This document shows positions 33,302 to 46,200 of a stretch of DNA of 64,000 nucleotides, in pieces. Source of the stretch: Fusarium oxysporum f. sp. lycopersici 4287 (Eukaryota > Ascomycota > Sordariomycetes > Hypocreales > Nectriaceae); NCBI RefSeq assembly GCF_000149955.1, contig NC_030996.1:1961301-2025300 (forward strand), read 5' to 3'. A program made the position numbers and the translations under genes. The stretch's first letter is position 1; every line of letters begins with the position of its first letter. Below the pieces are notes generated by a model that ran no database searches, was not told the origin of the DNA, and saw only the letters and a program-made list of their open reading frames with translations.

Positions 33302-35594
33302 TATCGTTGTTTTCAGTACTCGCTGTGTTGAACTTGGATAGACGATCGGGCGAGGTTATTGCTGCATCAGGAAAAACTCTGAATGAAGTCCTCCCGACCG
33401 AGGGGACAGTGAGGGGGAAAACTCAATTATATAGTATCATTCACGTTAATGTTTTCGAATTAGGGCATGTGCGCGTCCAAGAGTTTCCTGCTGATTTGCT
33501 GTGATACTTGGTAGTTCACTTGAACTGTAATCGCGATACAGTTTTGTCTCTGGGGGGTCGAGCTAACCTACTCGAAAAGCCGATTGACAATGTTCCACGA
33601 AGCGCCTTGTTTCCTTGAAATCTTGAAACAGGATCCGCCTTGAGTTATTGGGTTTGCCTCGAAATGGATTTGACAATGGCCACGAGAACTTCATCCACAT
33701 GAGTGCTAAGCCCTCTTGATCCTCTATCCGCAAACATATTACAACTACTTGAGGCTACTCACTATCAGAGGTAGAGAATAAATAGGAAGCTGAATTTAAT
33801 TCTACAAACCTTATACATATAGCAAATAAAGTGGCATTGCTTTCCATAGCATCAGCCACTATTGCAACCCCGCTCGCAATTAAGTTTCTAACAGATGGTA
33901 TAGTCTCCCCTTTATTTACCAGAGCTCATGCGGTCAAGATCAAGGCAGGCACAGGGCGGCAGATATTGACTCGGACTGCAGACATCTGTGACACTTATCG
34001 GGGGTCAATCAAAAGAGGTTAGAATATGATAGTTGAGATAAAGACAATGCTGGAAAATGAAATGGTTGCAGAGTCGAGAATGTAAATGGTTAAAGCACTA
34101 AAGTTCTGTGTTGTGAATATAAGCTCCCAGCCACAGGTCTCATCTACAAATAATACATCTAGCTGACAACTTAGACGTTGCACCACAATGCCTGACCAAT
34201 CGCTACAGTATCAATGCTAACAAAAAAATAGTAGGAGTACAAAAACTAACGGTGTGAAATCGAGGTAATTAAGTTATGCACAAACCCCAATTTTCCCACT
34301 CACAATATCTGCAGCTGGAATTCCCGCCATATTTCATAACATCTTGACAAGACATCATACCGCCGAGGCATTACACATTGATATGATAATTCTTTTGTCA
34401 AATATCACAAAGCCCCAGAGATCATGCTAGATAACAGCGTTACCCTGTACCTCCACCATTTCCGGAGATGCATAACCCGCAGTTTCCAACGGCCGCTGAA
34501 ACCCATCTTTTCTTCCGATCTCGAAAAATGACCTGACGTGCGGCGTCAGCGGCCCGCAAAACGACCAGAACCACGACACGACATTGGCCGCAAGCATCAA
34601 AACCTCAACATTATATGCGGCCGCCGATGCGTCATTTCAACATTAAATAGGCATATGCGGCGTGGGATGCGCGACTAATTAACTTAGACATGTTTAATTG
34701 TACGGTAACTTTTCAGTATGCAAACAAGGTGCAGATAGACCCTGGACTGGCTGCCAGGATTAGCGCGCAAAGGCGAAGGTTTGGCTGGGACATGAATTAT
34801 TGCCGCGAGATTCGGTAATTGAAATGCTGTAATTGGCGCTGCTGAATTGACCTTGACCTTGCTGGGGCGGTGAAGGTCGGTCAGCCCAAGGTGAACATAA
34901 ATCGTTCCATCACTTCCGCCCTTTTCTCTTAGGTGAGAAATCTCGACCCAATGACCGGAGCCCGCCGTGACGGTACCTAAAGATTAAGTTCTAAATAGAG
35001 CAGTGGGGGGTCCTGCGGCTCTGCCCCCCATTCCAGCGCATCGGTGGTTAATTTCGGTACACTACGGGGGTCATGAGGCTAATAAACTATCCTGCAAGTC
35101 AGGCCACCGAGGAGGAGAAGCAAATAGTGGATGCAAGCCTGTTTAACAACAGTGTGATAGGACCGGATAGCTAAGAATTGATTATGCTATACCGCTGTAG
35201 TCTTAGCATCCACTGCCGAGAAGTCAATAGCCCTGAAACAGCAGGATTTCCTATTCCCAACATGCTCTGATGGTGGAGAGACTGGCCGAGATCGCCGGGC
35301 CTAGCACTGAGTCTTTTTCTTTGCTAGGGTTTGGATTTCTCGTCTACAGCGAAAACCATCTCACCATCAGTCCAATAGTCTATGATCTCATGCTGATAAG
35401 AATCCATAGCTCTCCTGACTTGGCTTGAACTTGGCATGATAGGGCAGGGCCTACAACGGACTTGAGTCTGCGATAAGCTTGCATAGTGTTTATCAAGTCT
35501 GAATAAAAAGCTCGCAGTGCCTCATCTTCTATCAAGTCCCCAAGACAATTCTTCAATTGTATACTACAACAACTTCACGTTACAACAATCCATC
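33302..35594. other. 2.3 kb region without a recognisable gene
   Basis: Several AT-rich stretches (33770-33840, 34020-34280) and no open frame above about 65 codons. It probably includes the long upstream region of the formate/nitrite transporter. No transposon ends, tRNA or tandem array were found. Confidence 0.5.
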
Positions 35595-36677
35595 ATGAGC
35601 AACCCACTCGTGGTTAGCATCTCCAATCTGGCGGCTTACACGCCCCAAGAAACAATCGAGCTTGTTTCCCGTTCTGGCGTCAAAAGAGGCAACATGCGTC
35701 CCGACAAGGTCTTCCTCTCTGCTGTTTCCGCGGGATGCCTTCTTGGCTTTGGCTGTGGCGTCTCGCTATGTGCCATGACAGCCCCCTGGTACACTGAGAA
35801 CGCGCCCGGTTTGGTAAAGCTTTTTGGCGCTGGTGTTTTCCCTCTGGGCCTAGTGCTTGTTGTGCTTACAGGCGCGGACTTGTTTACTGCAACTACTATG
35901 GTAAGCTAGCTTGATACTTTATTGTTGCATTGTGGCTGATGAGGTTTCAGTTTACCTTGACTGCTGTCCTTCAAGGTCGGCTTCCGATCCGAAAGATGCT
36001 GCTGCATTGGTTCCTTTGCTTTTTCGGCAATCTTGCAGGATCGCTATTTGTCATGTCCATCATTATGGGATGTAAGTAATGGCACCCACTCAGTGCTAAG
36101 GTCGCAATTAACATTCTCTTAGATGGCGGAGTCTTTGATGCATCACCCTACAAAGAAGTCGTCATTTCATTCGCCAGCAAGAAACAAATCTCTCCCCAAG
36201 TTCATCAAATCTTCCTCAAAGCAATCGTCTGTAAAATGGCTCGTCTGCCTCGCCGTATTCCTCGGCATCCAAGCCAAGGATCTCGCCTCCAAGGTCATCG
36301 GCATGTGGTGGCCCATCTTTGCTTTCGTTGTCCTCGGCCTCGAACACGTTGTCGCCAATATGTTCTACATGTCTCTCGCCATTTGGCTCAAGACACCTGA
36401 TCTTACTGTTGGACTGTACATCTGGAAGGGCATGATCCCAGCAACGATTGGCAACATTATTGGCGGTGGCATGTTTGTCGGCGTGTACTACTGGTACATG
36501 TACTTGTTTGACGAGGACCCTGTTAAGATTGATGGTGTTGAGTACCAGGGTCCCCATGTGGACTCTCACATGCACATGCACTTCCTTGCCAACAGAAACA
36601 AGAGCACCGTCACCGATGAGGAGAGTAGGATCGAGTCAGCGCCTGTTTCGGTGCCGGCCAGTGTTCTCGCGAAATAG
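35595..36677 (+). pseudogene. Formate/nitrite transporter (FNT family) with a one-base frameshift
   Basis: Exons 35595-35900, 35951-36071 and 36123 onward use canonical GTAAGC and GTAAGT donors. The protein has the FNT pattern: YTPQETIELVSRSGVKRG, membrane segments with AGCLLGFGCGVSL and GVFPLGLVLVVLTGADLFT, then FLCFFGNLAGSLF. After FLKAIVCK the frame breaks at the A4 run 36233-36236. Dropping one A restores WLVCLAVFLGIQAKDLASK and MWWPIFAFVVLGLEHVVANM to the stop at 36677. The complete protein would be about 325 residues with six membrane segments. FNT channels move formate or nitrite across the plasma membrane; fungal members often serve nitrite uptake. An intron cannot explain the shift because homologous text is continuous. 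Confidence 0.85.
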
Positions 36678-38059
36678 GACATTCGGAGGTGGAATGACAG
36701 ATACGAAAATTGTTATGATTCTTTAGATATAGAGTACCGCTACTTAATTAGACATGAATTTACACCATTGGCCACATGCTTTTGCCATCAGCTTCTCTCC
36801 AAGTGACTAAACTTAATGGGGATTCCCAAGCCTTGTCCTGCATGGGTCAGGAAGCTCTAGGCGCGGGAGTGGCGGCTCACTAGCTACGGATATCGCGACA
36901 GTCCATCTCCCATTATTCCCAGCGCTCATCGCCAGAGCCTCGTACCAAGCGGACATGCCCGGTGACCATAAACGATATTGCTTCACCCGATAATACCGCA
37001 TGGCATACGTCTCGGTGAGAGGTGAAGCCATGCTGGCGTACATTTCAGTCAGCGCCTCAATTCAATAACGGCCCGATGAAATCAGCAGCTCTTGAAGTCT
37101 TCTACGAGGTAGAATCGAATGGTTTTACATCAGATCAGAACGAGCTGTCATGTCATGGCGTGGGTGACATTGTCAGGGACAGAGTTTTGCATCTCCGCGG
37201 GAGACCATATTTCTCCACACTAGTCGAGGACATCTCCACGGAGTCACCCCGCCAAGTCTTTCCCTTACCAATTTTGATGGTCTGGAATGATTACCTAAGG
37301 CGTCGGCATTAAGATGGTCGGTAGAGCTCAGCAGTAGGTGTAGGTTGTTCTAGCTCTGATGGTCCCTGGATCTTGTATGCTGCACTCCGTAGAATTCAGC
37401 AAGATACAAAGACATCGTTTCGTTTGACTAGTGATAGGCATTTTAAGTAATAAAGAATTAGTCTTTTGATTGATATTATCTGCTTTCTGGTTGTAAACGC
37501 AACTAGAAGAAATGCTTCGAATATTGACTGCCAAAGCAGAAGATGGACGTATGTACACGAAATGGCCCTAGAGAGTTCCAGTGCCGGAATGCACATGCGA
37601 GGTAATGCAACTAAAGGACGATAATCTATTAATACCTGAATTTAATGTTGGTTGCAAGTCTGGCTGTTAACTATACGGCGCGCGGTAGGCAGACAGATAA
37701 AAAGTTATTGGGACCATACAGCCTTACGCCAAGATAAGCATAACCAACGCGCATGTCACAGCTGCATGCCCAGGCCGTCAATCATTGCCCCCTCTTGCTT
37801 TAGAGTGTCTTAAACTATCAAGCCGCATTTCCAAATGTAGATGCTTGACCAATCAACGATGCCAACTTCTTAAGAATGCCTCACCTGCGCGCGTCCTAAA
37901 GTGTCGATCTACCTTGGCTTCATATTGCGGCCCTTCTGAGCATTATCGACAATAATAGTATGGCAAGTGGCTGAATTTTCTACCCATCCTTGCGTCTCTA
38001 ATCTCTGCATTTCACTGTAATCGCAAACATTATATCTCAAGGCTCGTCCTTCTAATTGC
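36678..38059. other. Intergenic, no gene supported
   Basis: About 1.4 kb. Short frames at 36813-37043 and 37022-37312 lack any domain or splice support. 37440-37520 is AT-rich. Confidence 0.5.
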
Positions 38060-39643
38060 ATGTTAAAGAATAATAACCAACCTCGATATAAGACGCTCTT
38101 CGCCATAAGAGGCTCTTATCAACAAATGAAGTTACTTATTGAAGATCTGAAACGCCTCCTCAGCCTACGTGTCCCGATATTACCAGCAGTCGAGACAGAG
38201 ACATCGCTGCGTTGGTCTCTATGGGCAACATGTGCCATCATATTGATGTGGCCTCATAGTTTCGCAGCGCCACTCGCGTCTTCTTCGCTCTTGTGGATAC
38301 CTGGTATCACGCTACTCAATAAAGAGACTCCAGCGTTGATCGGAGAGATTGGTCCCCATACTGATTGGCCGGCGATTCTATACGACGATACGCGTGCAAC
38401 AGCGGTGATTAGTGCTGCAGCAATGACAGCGAATGAACCTTACTACGCGTTCAGGCCAGACCGTATTCATCTATGAAGATACTTCAACACGAGTGAATAT
38501 ATGCCGACTGGTAGTCGAGTCAACCTTCCGCTCCCTTACTTTGCCGCCGACGTCCGATGGATCGACGCATCAAGCACAAACAAGTCGATATATGCTGGCA
38601 ATGCCGAGTACTCTGATGTCGGTAAGCTTGTTGGGATCAGACTAGTTGGTGCGACATCTATCATCATGGATCAGAAATGGATACCACAAGGAAAGTCACC
38701 TAAAAACGCAACTATCTTCCATGATATTAGATTGGTGGCAGTCCAGCTCCCAGGAGTTGAGCCCTTTGATGGTCCTCTTGCACCTGACTCTAGCATCAGC
38801 GAAAGAGATAGATACCGCACAACAACAAAGCAGTTCGGAAAGCTGTCCCCCGTTGCCCAGCACCAGGTTCAAATTATAAATGGATACAAAGAAATTAGCT
38901 ACTATGACTGCTACATGCTTGCGGAAGTAGCAATAACAGCAGGAATGTACCCGGCACGAGACTGTACAGTTGTCACCTCTGACACGACATCGCAATCCTA
39001 CGCTACCTGCTCTGTGAGACGAAATGACGAGGCTCTTGAAAATGACTGGCTGGCTAGTCTGGCTCTGGACTTTACATCTGAGACCCTCAAATATACCGTT
39101 CTACAGAACTTCAGTCAACCCTGGATCAGTTCGGATCTGGATGACTATGTGACGGGCATGCTGACTCTGGGCTACCACGCATCCTGGAGTGCATTAATGA
39201 GGAGATTATGGAACGAAACCGAACCTATATCCTTCAAAGCTTCGTAGCCTGTCGTTTACGTCGCAGTACACAAGGTCAAGCTCTATATTTGGCTGGGGAT
39301 GAATGCCACTCTTACACTCTCCGCAATCCTCGTTTTTGGCGCGAGTATGACGGTAAAGACGAAAAGAGTCCGCGATACAGCACTTGCGCCTTTGGCGATG
39401 GACCTTTCAGACATTGTTCATAGTCCTGGGGCCTGGGGGCTTTGCAATGCCGTCAGTCTCAGTCGCCAGGATAACGAACTTCCTAGGATGCGATGGCAGG
39501 CGAGTGCCTTGAGAAATCGGAACGAGAGCGAAGGTGGTGACGGCAATAAATTCTGTAGTAGAAAGGTTGTCTTTGCCGACGATGCTCCATTGGCCCGCAC
39601 CATGGATGTGGAGATGGACTCTTTATCTGAACTTCGATATTAA
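38060..39643 (+). pseudogene. Large membrane protein relic with two in-frame stop codons
   Basis: One frame runs from ATG 38060 (or 38126) to 39643, interrupted only by TGA at 38474-38476 and TAG at 39245-39247. The N-terminal part has a membrane segment (LRWSLWATCAIILMWPHSF). The middle is an extracellular-type domain with N-glycosylation sequons (NATIF, NFSQ) and several Cys (SYYDCYM, PARDCTVV). After the second stop another membrane segment follows (LGMNATLTLSAILVFGASM), then a cytosolic tail starting MDLSDIVHSPGAWGLCNAVS. This layout is familiar from fungal polytopic proteins of unknown function. TGA could derive from CGA and TAG from CAG, both C-to-T changes. No readthrough context is evident, so inactivation is the simplest reading. 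Earlier 5' exons may exist. Confidence 0.65.
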
Positions 39644-39666
39644 GGCATGAAACTATAGAAGAGTAC

Positions 39667-41344
39667 CTAGACCTCAGTCACCTCATCCTCTCGATTACTT
39701 ACTACAACCTCATTCTGCCTCCATCTCTGCACTAAGGGTAAACCAACACCAGTCCACAGTGTCAGTGCCACAACCCAGGCCAGTGCGCTTCCCCATCCAT
39801 GCGTCTTTGCAAACTCAGGAGCTTCACCAGATGCCATCTGGATCTGCTGGAAGGGAATAACCACCGCAGAACCAACAGAAACCATGAAGCTCAGTACGAA
39901 AGCGCGCTTCTGCTGGTCGCCGCCACAAGCCTCGTTGGCCCAGCCTGCGATCAGAGGTGTGAAGCATCCGTAGCAGCCGTGCATGATGAAAGCCGCCATT
40001 CGTAGCTTGTGAGGAACGTCCCACGCGGTGAGGATGGAGTAGTTGAGAATCATCCAGCATCCTACAACACCACAGACTAGAGCACGCCCACCGAGCTTAT
40101 CGGCGATGTAGCCTGTTGATACCATGACCACAAAGTTGACAGCACCGATACAAGTTGGGATGTTGTTGATCTCAGGTACCGTATACCAACCGGTCTTTTT
40201 CAGGTAGATCCCAAAGTACTGCATCACGTAACTGCTCCCCGTTAGAGGCCGAATTTGCCAGAAAGTTAGGCATCATCTTACCTTCCACATGTCAAAGTCC
40301 AGAAAGAGTATGCTGCCGTAAACGCATACACCTGCCAAGAGCCAAATATTCGACGTATAACACTCCAGTCCATCTTTCCCACGGGCTTGCGGCCCTCCTC
40401 TTCGATACGCTGGCGGGACCTTTCTCTTTCCCATTCGTTAAAATAGAAGGCTCTTGTGGTATGTGGAGTATCAGGGAAAGTGATCTTAACCATCTTGTCA
40501 GCAAAGAGATGTGACAAAGTGAACAAAAAGTACTCACAAATCCATAGGCCGCAACTGGGATAGCGAGGATGAAATCGAAAATGAACAACCATCGCCAAGC
40601 GGACATCCCTCCTTTGCCATGCATGCCAGTAAATAGAGCAGCTTGCAGATATCCAGAGAACATCTGGCCGATAACACCGCTCATTACAAAAAGCCCACTT
40701 CGACGTGCTAGCTCACTCTTGCGATACCAGGAACCCAAGCAGTACATAACGCCAGGCCAAGCAGCGGACTCAAATACACCGATGAAAAACCGAAGAACAT
40801 AGAATTGATAGGCGTGGTTACACTTAAACAGAGCCAGGACGAAAACGGACCAGGTTATGAGGCAGCTTGAGAGCCAGATTCGAGGACGCAAGACGGTGAT
40901 GATCAAGTTGGAGACGAGACCACCCAAGATTGTGCCGATGGAGAAATAGGTATTCATCCAGGAGAGTTCGTTTCCAGGACCGAAGCCGAGTTCATCCGCC
41001 ATTCCTGATACATAAGCATTGGAAATATTGTTTTGATCAAGCTGCTTGAATTAGCATAGTGTAAGCGCCGGTAGCATAGTAATTACCTGCTTGATAAAAA
41101 ACATCAGACATGCAAAACTCAGCATGAACCAATCAAGCTTGAAAATAAGCTTCTTTTCCTCTGGTGACGTCCCAGGCTCATGCCAGCTGAACCATCTTCT
41201 ATTGCTGGCCACTGTAGCAATAGCGTCGTTTTTCAAACTTGCAGCTGCAGGGCTAGAAGTAATCGAAGCACGATTCTTGGCATCAACAGTAGCGGCTAAG
41301 GGTGCTGCACTGATGGCATTGTCGCCCACTGCATGACTAGCCAT
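39667..41344 (-). CDS. MFS permease, ACS family (pantothenate/Liz1-like)
   Basis: Exons are 41344-41087, 41041-40538, 40484-40282 and 40231-39667, giving 509 residues. Start ATG 41344 (MASHAVGDNAISAA) is preferred over the upstream in-frame ATG at 41416. The signature LDQNNISNAYVSGM spans the first splice, and GVFESAAWPGVMYCLGSWYR and FPDTPHTTRAFYFNEWER are characteristic of the Fen2/Liz1/Seo1-like branch of anion:cation symporters, which import carboxylates such as pantothenate. About 12 membrane segments are evident. It shares a 398-base promoter with the alpha/beta hydrolase at 41743. It is two genes from 5-oxoprolinase, so a carboxylate such as 5-oxoproline or a pyroglutamyl compound is a sensible substrate guess. 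Confidence 0.9.
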
Positions 41345-41742
41345 TGTGACGATTGACGGTGAAGCGGTCGTGAATGCTGAAGAAGGACGCAGAAGTGATA
41401 TGAAAGTAACCCTCATGGGAGCAGTGGTATTTCAGTACTTTACCTATGTAACGTCAAGTTGGATGTACCAAACCATTTGCCATTAGATAGTCAATTGCGT
41501 GCTTCGGCGAACCCTGTGTTATTCGCGCACTGAGGCCGCAATCATTACTCAAAGAGGCAACTTGGTTCCTTGTCGGGGAAATCCCGCCTGGTGAAGATCG
41601 GTGAACCGGACCAGTTGCTCAGGCTCGGATCATCCTCGGTGGCCTTGGATCGCTTCCATCATCCTGGCGTTGAGGGAGGCATTTCCGCTGGCGGTCATGT
41701 CTTGCCGTTGTTGAACTTCAACAACTCTTCAATGCGGGCAAA
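41345..41742. promoter_or_regulatory. Shared divergent promoter, ACS permease / alpha-beta hydrolase
   Basis: 398 bases between start codons transcribed away from each other, an arrangement that favours co-regulation. CGG/CCG triplets occur (around 41607-41635), but no clear palindrome was identified. Confidence 0.45.
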
Positions 41743-42786
41743 ATGGTTGAATTCATCACAGTAAACGGAGCACAGCTCGCTTACGAGCTAAGCGGACCAA
41801 AAGATGCGCCGCTAATGATTACTCTTCACGGCGGAAGAGGAATGGGTATGTTTTGATAGTTTGGACTGAGAGTATACGTCTAATAATAGCAGGTGATCAT
41901 AGGTCTGACTACAAAGTATACAGCCGTCTCAATGATATGATCCGTGTGCTTTCCTTTGACTTTCGGGGGCACGGCCAAAGTTCCCGTACAAAACCTTACA
42001 CTTTCAAACAGATCGTCGATGATATTGAAGGTGTGCGACAGCATTTCTCAGGACCCGATGAGAAGGTTATTATCTGCGGTGGAAGTTTCGGGGGCTTTCT
42101 CGCGCAGGAATATGCCATCATTTATCCCCTCAAAGTTTCACACTTGATTCTACGAGGAACTGCAGCCTCGCATCACCGTAGGTCTCATAACTGTTTAGTT
42201 CGAACCCTTATTCTTACACCGACCCTAGATGAAGCGGGCGCCATCAAGACCCTCGAAGCAAGAATCAGCAAAGTACCCAGCTTCTCAAAAGATATGCTGC
42301 GAGACAAGGTCTTTGGCGCATATGACGACGACGAAGATTTCAGGCTGGTTCATTTTGCTATGATGCCTCTGTATCGAGAAGATTATGATGCAAATGCCGG
42401 CTTGAGGTCTTGCCGTGATACGGTTTATGTCGCAGAGTCACACAGTAAGTTATATGCACCAACGTAGGCTATAGTATAGCACTAATGTTAGGCAGACGAT
42501 CTTTATTCCCAGAAAGAAAAGTACTTTGATTATGTCGACCGATTGGGTAGTATCATGGCCAAGACTTTGGTCATTGTTGGGGAACAGGACTGGATTTGTC
42601 CACCAGGTTGGTCTCTCCGTTGATTTACTGGATGCTTATATGTTAACAGGCCCAGATAACTCGAGATTAATTGCTGATCGGATTGATAATGCGGAATTGC
42701 TCGTGGTTCCCGGCGCAAACCATAGCGTGCATGTTGAGAAAGCAGACTTGGTAATTTCCAAGATCAGGGAGTTTTTAGAATTATAG
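41743..42786 (+). CDS. Alpha/beta hydrolase, proline-iminopeptidase-like
   Basis: Exons 41743-41845, 41893-42177, 42229-42444, 42496-42606 and 42650-42786 give 283 residues. Core motifs: LHGGRGMG (oxyanion hole, split by intron 1), SFDFRGHGQS, the nucleophile elbow CGGSFGGFLA, the acid in VIVGEQDWICPP and the His in PGANHSVHVEK. The 51-base intron 2 is a multiple of three and open, so a retained form is possible, but removal gives a better family match (SHHHEAG). The last intron starts GTTGGT, an unusual donor. The fold and HGGRG motif resemble proline iminopeptidase and related C-C or amide hydrolases. In this setting it may release a 5-oxoproline precursor; this is inference. Confidence 0.85.
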
Positions 42787-43260
42787 GATTACTCTAATGA
42801 ACGGAGCTCTGATGATCGATGATTTTGGGTGGCCTAGATATTGCTTAGACATTACATGATGAATAAATGCTTCCTTTCTGATCAGGCGTAGCTTGGCGTT
42901 GTTGAAACCTTCGCCGTGTACTGGATAGTATGGAATTAACCGATTCCAGCATGAAGCAGTAGCCTCCATAAGATAAGATAGCATGCAAGTAAAATTATCG
43001 ATTTAGTGATGCTGATAGCGTGACCAGGAAAAGGCCAAACTGATCGGCGAAAGCCAGTTCGGAGTCGAGGCGATACCAAGAAAATTCCTCGATCAGGAGG
43101 AATATGTCGGGGCCATGCCGATCATTGTTGTAGATCCCAATTGCGCCATAGCGGGAATAATGGGCTTGTCCAAAGCTATTGCTTCAATCAATGATTCAAA
43201 ACCAGCATCAGATGGCATTATGTGCTTATGTAGCAAGTTCGAGAAATCGTATTAGACATC
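42787..43260. other. Spacer with an open frame that may be a relic
   Basis: Plus-strand 43019-43252 is open for 78 codons without ATG and reads like protein (EEYVGAMPIIVVDPNCAIAG), ending just before the 5-oxoprolinase start. I cannot assign it. It may be the end of a deleted gene. GATAAG occurs near 42970. Confidence 0.35.
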
Positions 43261-46200
43261 ATGGGCGACATTCGAGTTTCAATCGATAGGGGCGGCACAT
43301 TTTGTGACGTGATCGCTACAGGCGCTGATGGAAACGACCCTTTCATCTTCAAGCTCTTATCAGAGGACCCATCCAACTATCCAGATGCACCAGCGGAGGC
43401 AATCCGAAGAGTATTAGAGAAGTATGAAGGAAAGACCATTCCTGTCGGTGAGAAGCTTGATGCTTCAAGAATAGGTGAATTTAGTTGCCAAATTATTTCT
43501 TTCGTGGCTGATAAATATTGCAGCATCATGCCGTATCGGTACCACGGTTGCGACGAATGCTCTCCTCACGGGCAATGGCGAAAAGTTTGCTTTTGCAACT
43601 ACCAAAGGCTTCAAAGACGTTTGCGTTATTGGAGATCAGTCTCGTCCTGAATTGTTCAACCTTGAGATACGCAAGCCAACCGCCCTCCACTCTAGTGTTA
43701 TCGAGATTGATGAGAGAGTCACCATAGAAGACTATGATCTGAACCCTCACAAGCAAAAAACAGTCAACATCGAGAACGATGCGAACTTGGTCAAAACTCC
43801 AAGCGGTGAAGTTATCCGGATTCTCAAGAGACCTGATGAGAAAGTCGTACGACAACAGCTCGAGGCCCTACTGGAACAAGGCTACACATCGCTCGCAGTA
43901 TGCTTCATGCATGCCTATATCTTTCCAGACCACGAGAAGATGGTAGCCCGAATCGCAAAGAAGGTCGGTTTTCAATTCGTCACTATCTCGTCTGAGACCA
44001 GCCCAGCGATCAACTTCCTCAGAAGGAGCAACTCTACTTGTTCAGAAGCCTACTTATACCCCATCATCAGACGATACATCAACAATTTCCAAGCAGGCTT
44101 CAAGATCTCTCCCCAGAGGGTAGAGTTTATGTGCTCTGACGGTGGGCTCAAGCAGGCCGATAAGTTTCGAGGAAACGAGGCACTGTTAAGCGGACCAGCT
44201 GGCGGTGTTGTGGGTACAGCGAAATGTTTCGACGTTGATGAGGGTACGCCTGTTATTGGATTCGACATGGGTGGTACAAGCACTGATGTGTCGAGATATG
44301 ACGGGAAATACGACTTTCTCCAACAGACATCCATCGCTGGGCGAACTATCAACCTGTCCATGCTTAATATTGCAACTGTAGCTGCAGGAGGTGGATCAAT
44401 CTTGTTTGCCCGCAACGGATTCTTATCCGTTGGCCCAGAGTCTGCTGGAGCGCACCCAGGGCCTTCATGCTATAGAAAGGGAGGTCCTCTGACCGTTACC
44501 GATGCCAATCTGTTCCTCGGACGGCTCGTAATTTCGTCGTTCCCTGCCATCTTTGGAGAGTCTGGAGATCAAGAAATAGACACAGAAATCGTGGCTAGAA
44601 AGTTTGAGAAAATTACTCAAGACTTCAATCGGCAGACATCTCAGGATCTTACACGCGAGGAGGTAGCTTCAGGGTTCTTGAACATAGCCAACGAGACAAT
44701 GAGTCGACCTATCCGAAACGCAACCGAGGCTAGAGGCTACGCTCCTGAGAGCCACAATCTCGTGAGCTTTGGTGGTGCAGGTGGCCAGCATGCTTGTGCT
44801 ATTGCTGATAAGCTTGGCATCAAGCGCGTGATCATACACAAACTTTCATCGCTGCTCTCAGCTCATGGTATCGCGCATGCGGAGCTTCAGTATGAGATGT
44901 TCGAGCCATTCGCAGCCGAGCTCGACATAAAAGCCATGAAAGGGGTAGAAAGCCTCTTGCTAACACTGAAGGACAAGGTGACTAAGGAGTTGGTGTCCCA
45001 AAAAGTTTCAGAGGAAAGCTTGGTTTTTGACGAGGCACTTGTGTTGAAGTATTTTGGCACTGATACAAATCTTTCCATTTCTAAACCCGCCGATGGCGAC
45101 TATGCTGCTGCCTTCACAGCTCTGCATCTACGCGAATTTGCCTTTTCTATGAATAGGCCTATTATCATCGAATCTGTCAAGGTTCGAGGCTCAGGAAGCA
45201 CTGGTGCACCGAGTCATGAGACGTCAGCATGCAAAGAGATGGCTTCAAGAAAGCGAAAGTTGTTCTCCGACAGTGCTGTGAGGCAAAGAGTATACCTTGA
45301 TGGCTCATGGCAGGAGACGAGAGTCTTCAAGCTGGATGATATCCCTGAGGGAAGTCTTATCAACGGCCCAGCAATTATAATCGACGAGACACAGACAATA
45401 CTTGTGGAATCTCTCTTCCAGGCACATATTCTAGTCAATTATGTTGTGCTGGAAAAGATAGCTTCTGAAGAACAATCACTCAAGTGTTCTATTTCACGGA
45501 CCTTATCTACATCGAAAGACACCCTAAGTCCCATTCAACTATCCGTCTTCGCCCATCGCTTCATGGCCATCGCCGAGCAAATGGGCAACACCCTCCAACG
45601 AACATCCATCTCAAGCAGCATCAAAGAACGACTCGACTTTTCCTGCGCCATCTTTTCCCCCGAGGGCAAACTTGTCGCCAACGCTCCCCATATCCCCATC
45701 CATCTCGGAAGCATGCAATTTGCTGTCCAGGCCCAGCACCGCCACTGGAGCGGAAAGCTTAAACCTGGCGACGTTCTTCTAACGAATCATCCATCTTGGG
45801 GTGGAACCCATTTACCGGACTTAACAGTGGTTACACCTGTTTTCGTGGGAGATCAGATAGCATTCTACGTTGCGTCTCGAGGTCACCATACAGATATCGG
45901 CGGTATGGGTATCACTAGTATGATGCCCGAGTCACGGTCTCTATGGGAGGAGGGTATAATAGTACCATCCATGAAGATCGTCAGCAGTGGCGAGTTTCTT
46001 GAAAGTGAAGTCCGGGCCGCGTTTGAGAAAGTCGGTACTTATCCTGGCTGCAGCGCAACACGCCGTATTCAAGACAATATTTCAGACCTCAAAGCACAGA
46101 CGTCAGCTAACCAGCGCGGTATAACCCTCCTTCAGAAGCTCTGCAACGAGTATTCGCTAGAAGTGGTGCACAAGTACATGACGGGTATCCAAGATAATGC

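Noticed and set aside
38474..39247. Programmed stop-codon readthrough or recoding in the membrane protein
   Set aside because: Neither TGA-AGA nor TAG-CCT is a favourable readthrough context, and two different stops in one frame fit decay better.
42178..42228. Reading straight through this segment of the alpha/beta hydrolase (17 extra residues)
   Set aside because: The segment has GTAGGT and CCTAG borders, and removal gives the usual HHHE-type family sequence; retention is possible but less likely.
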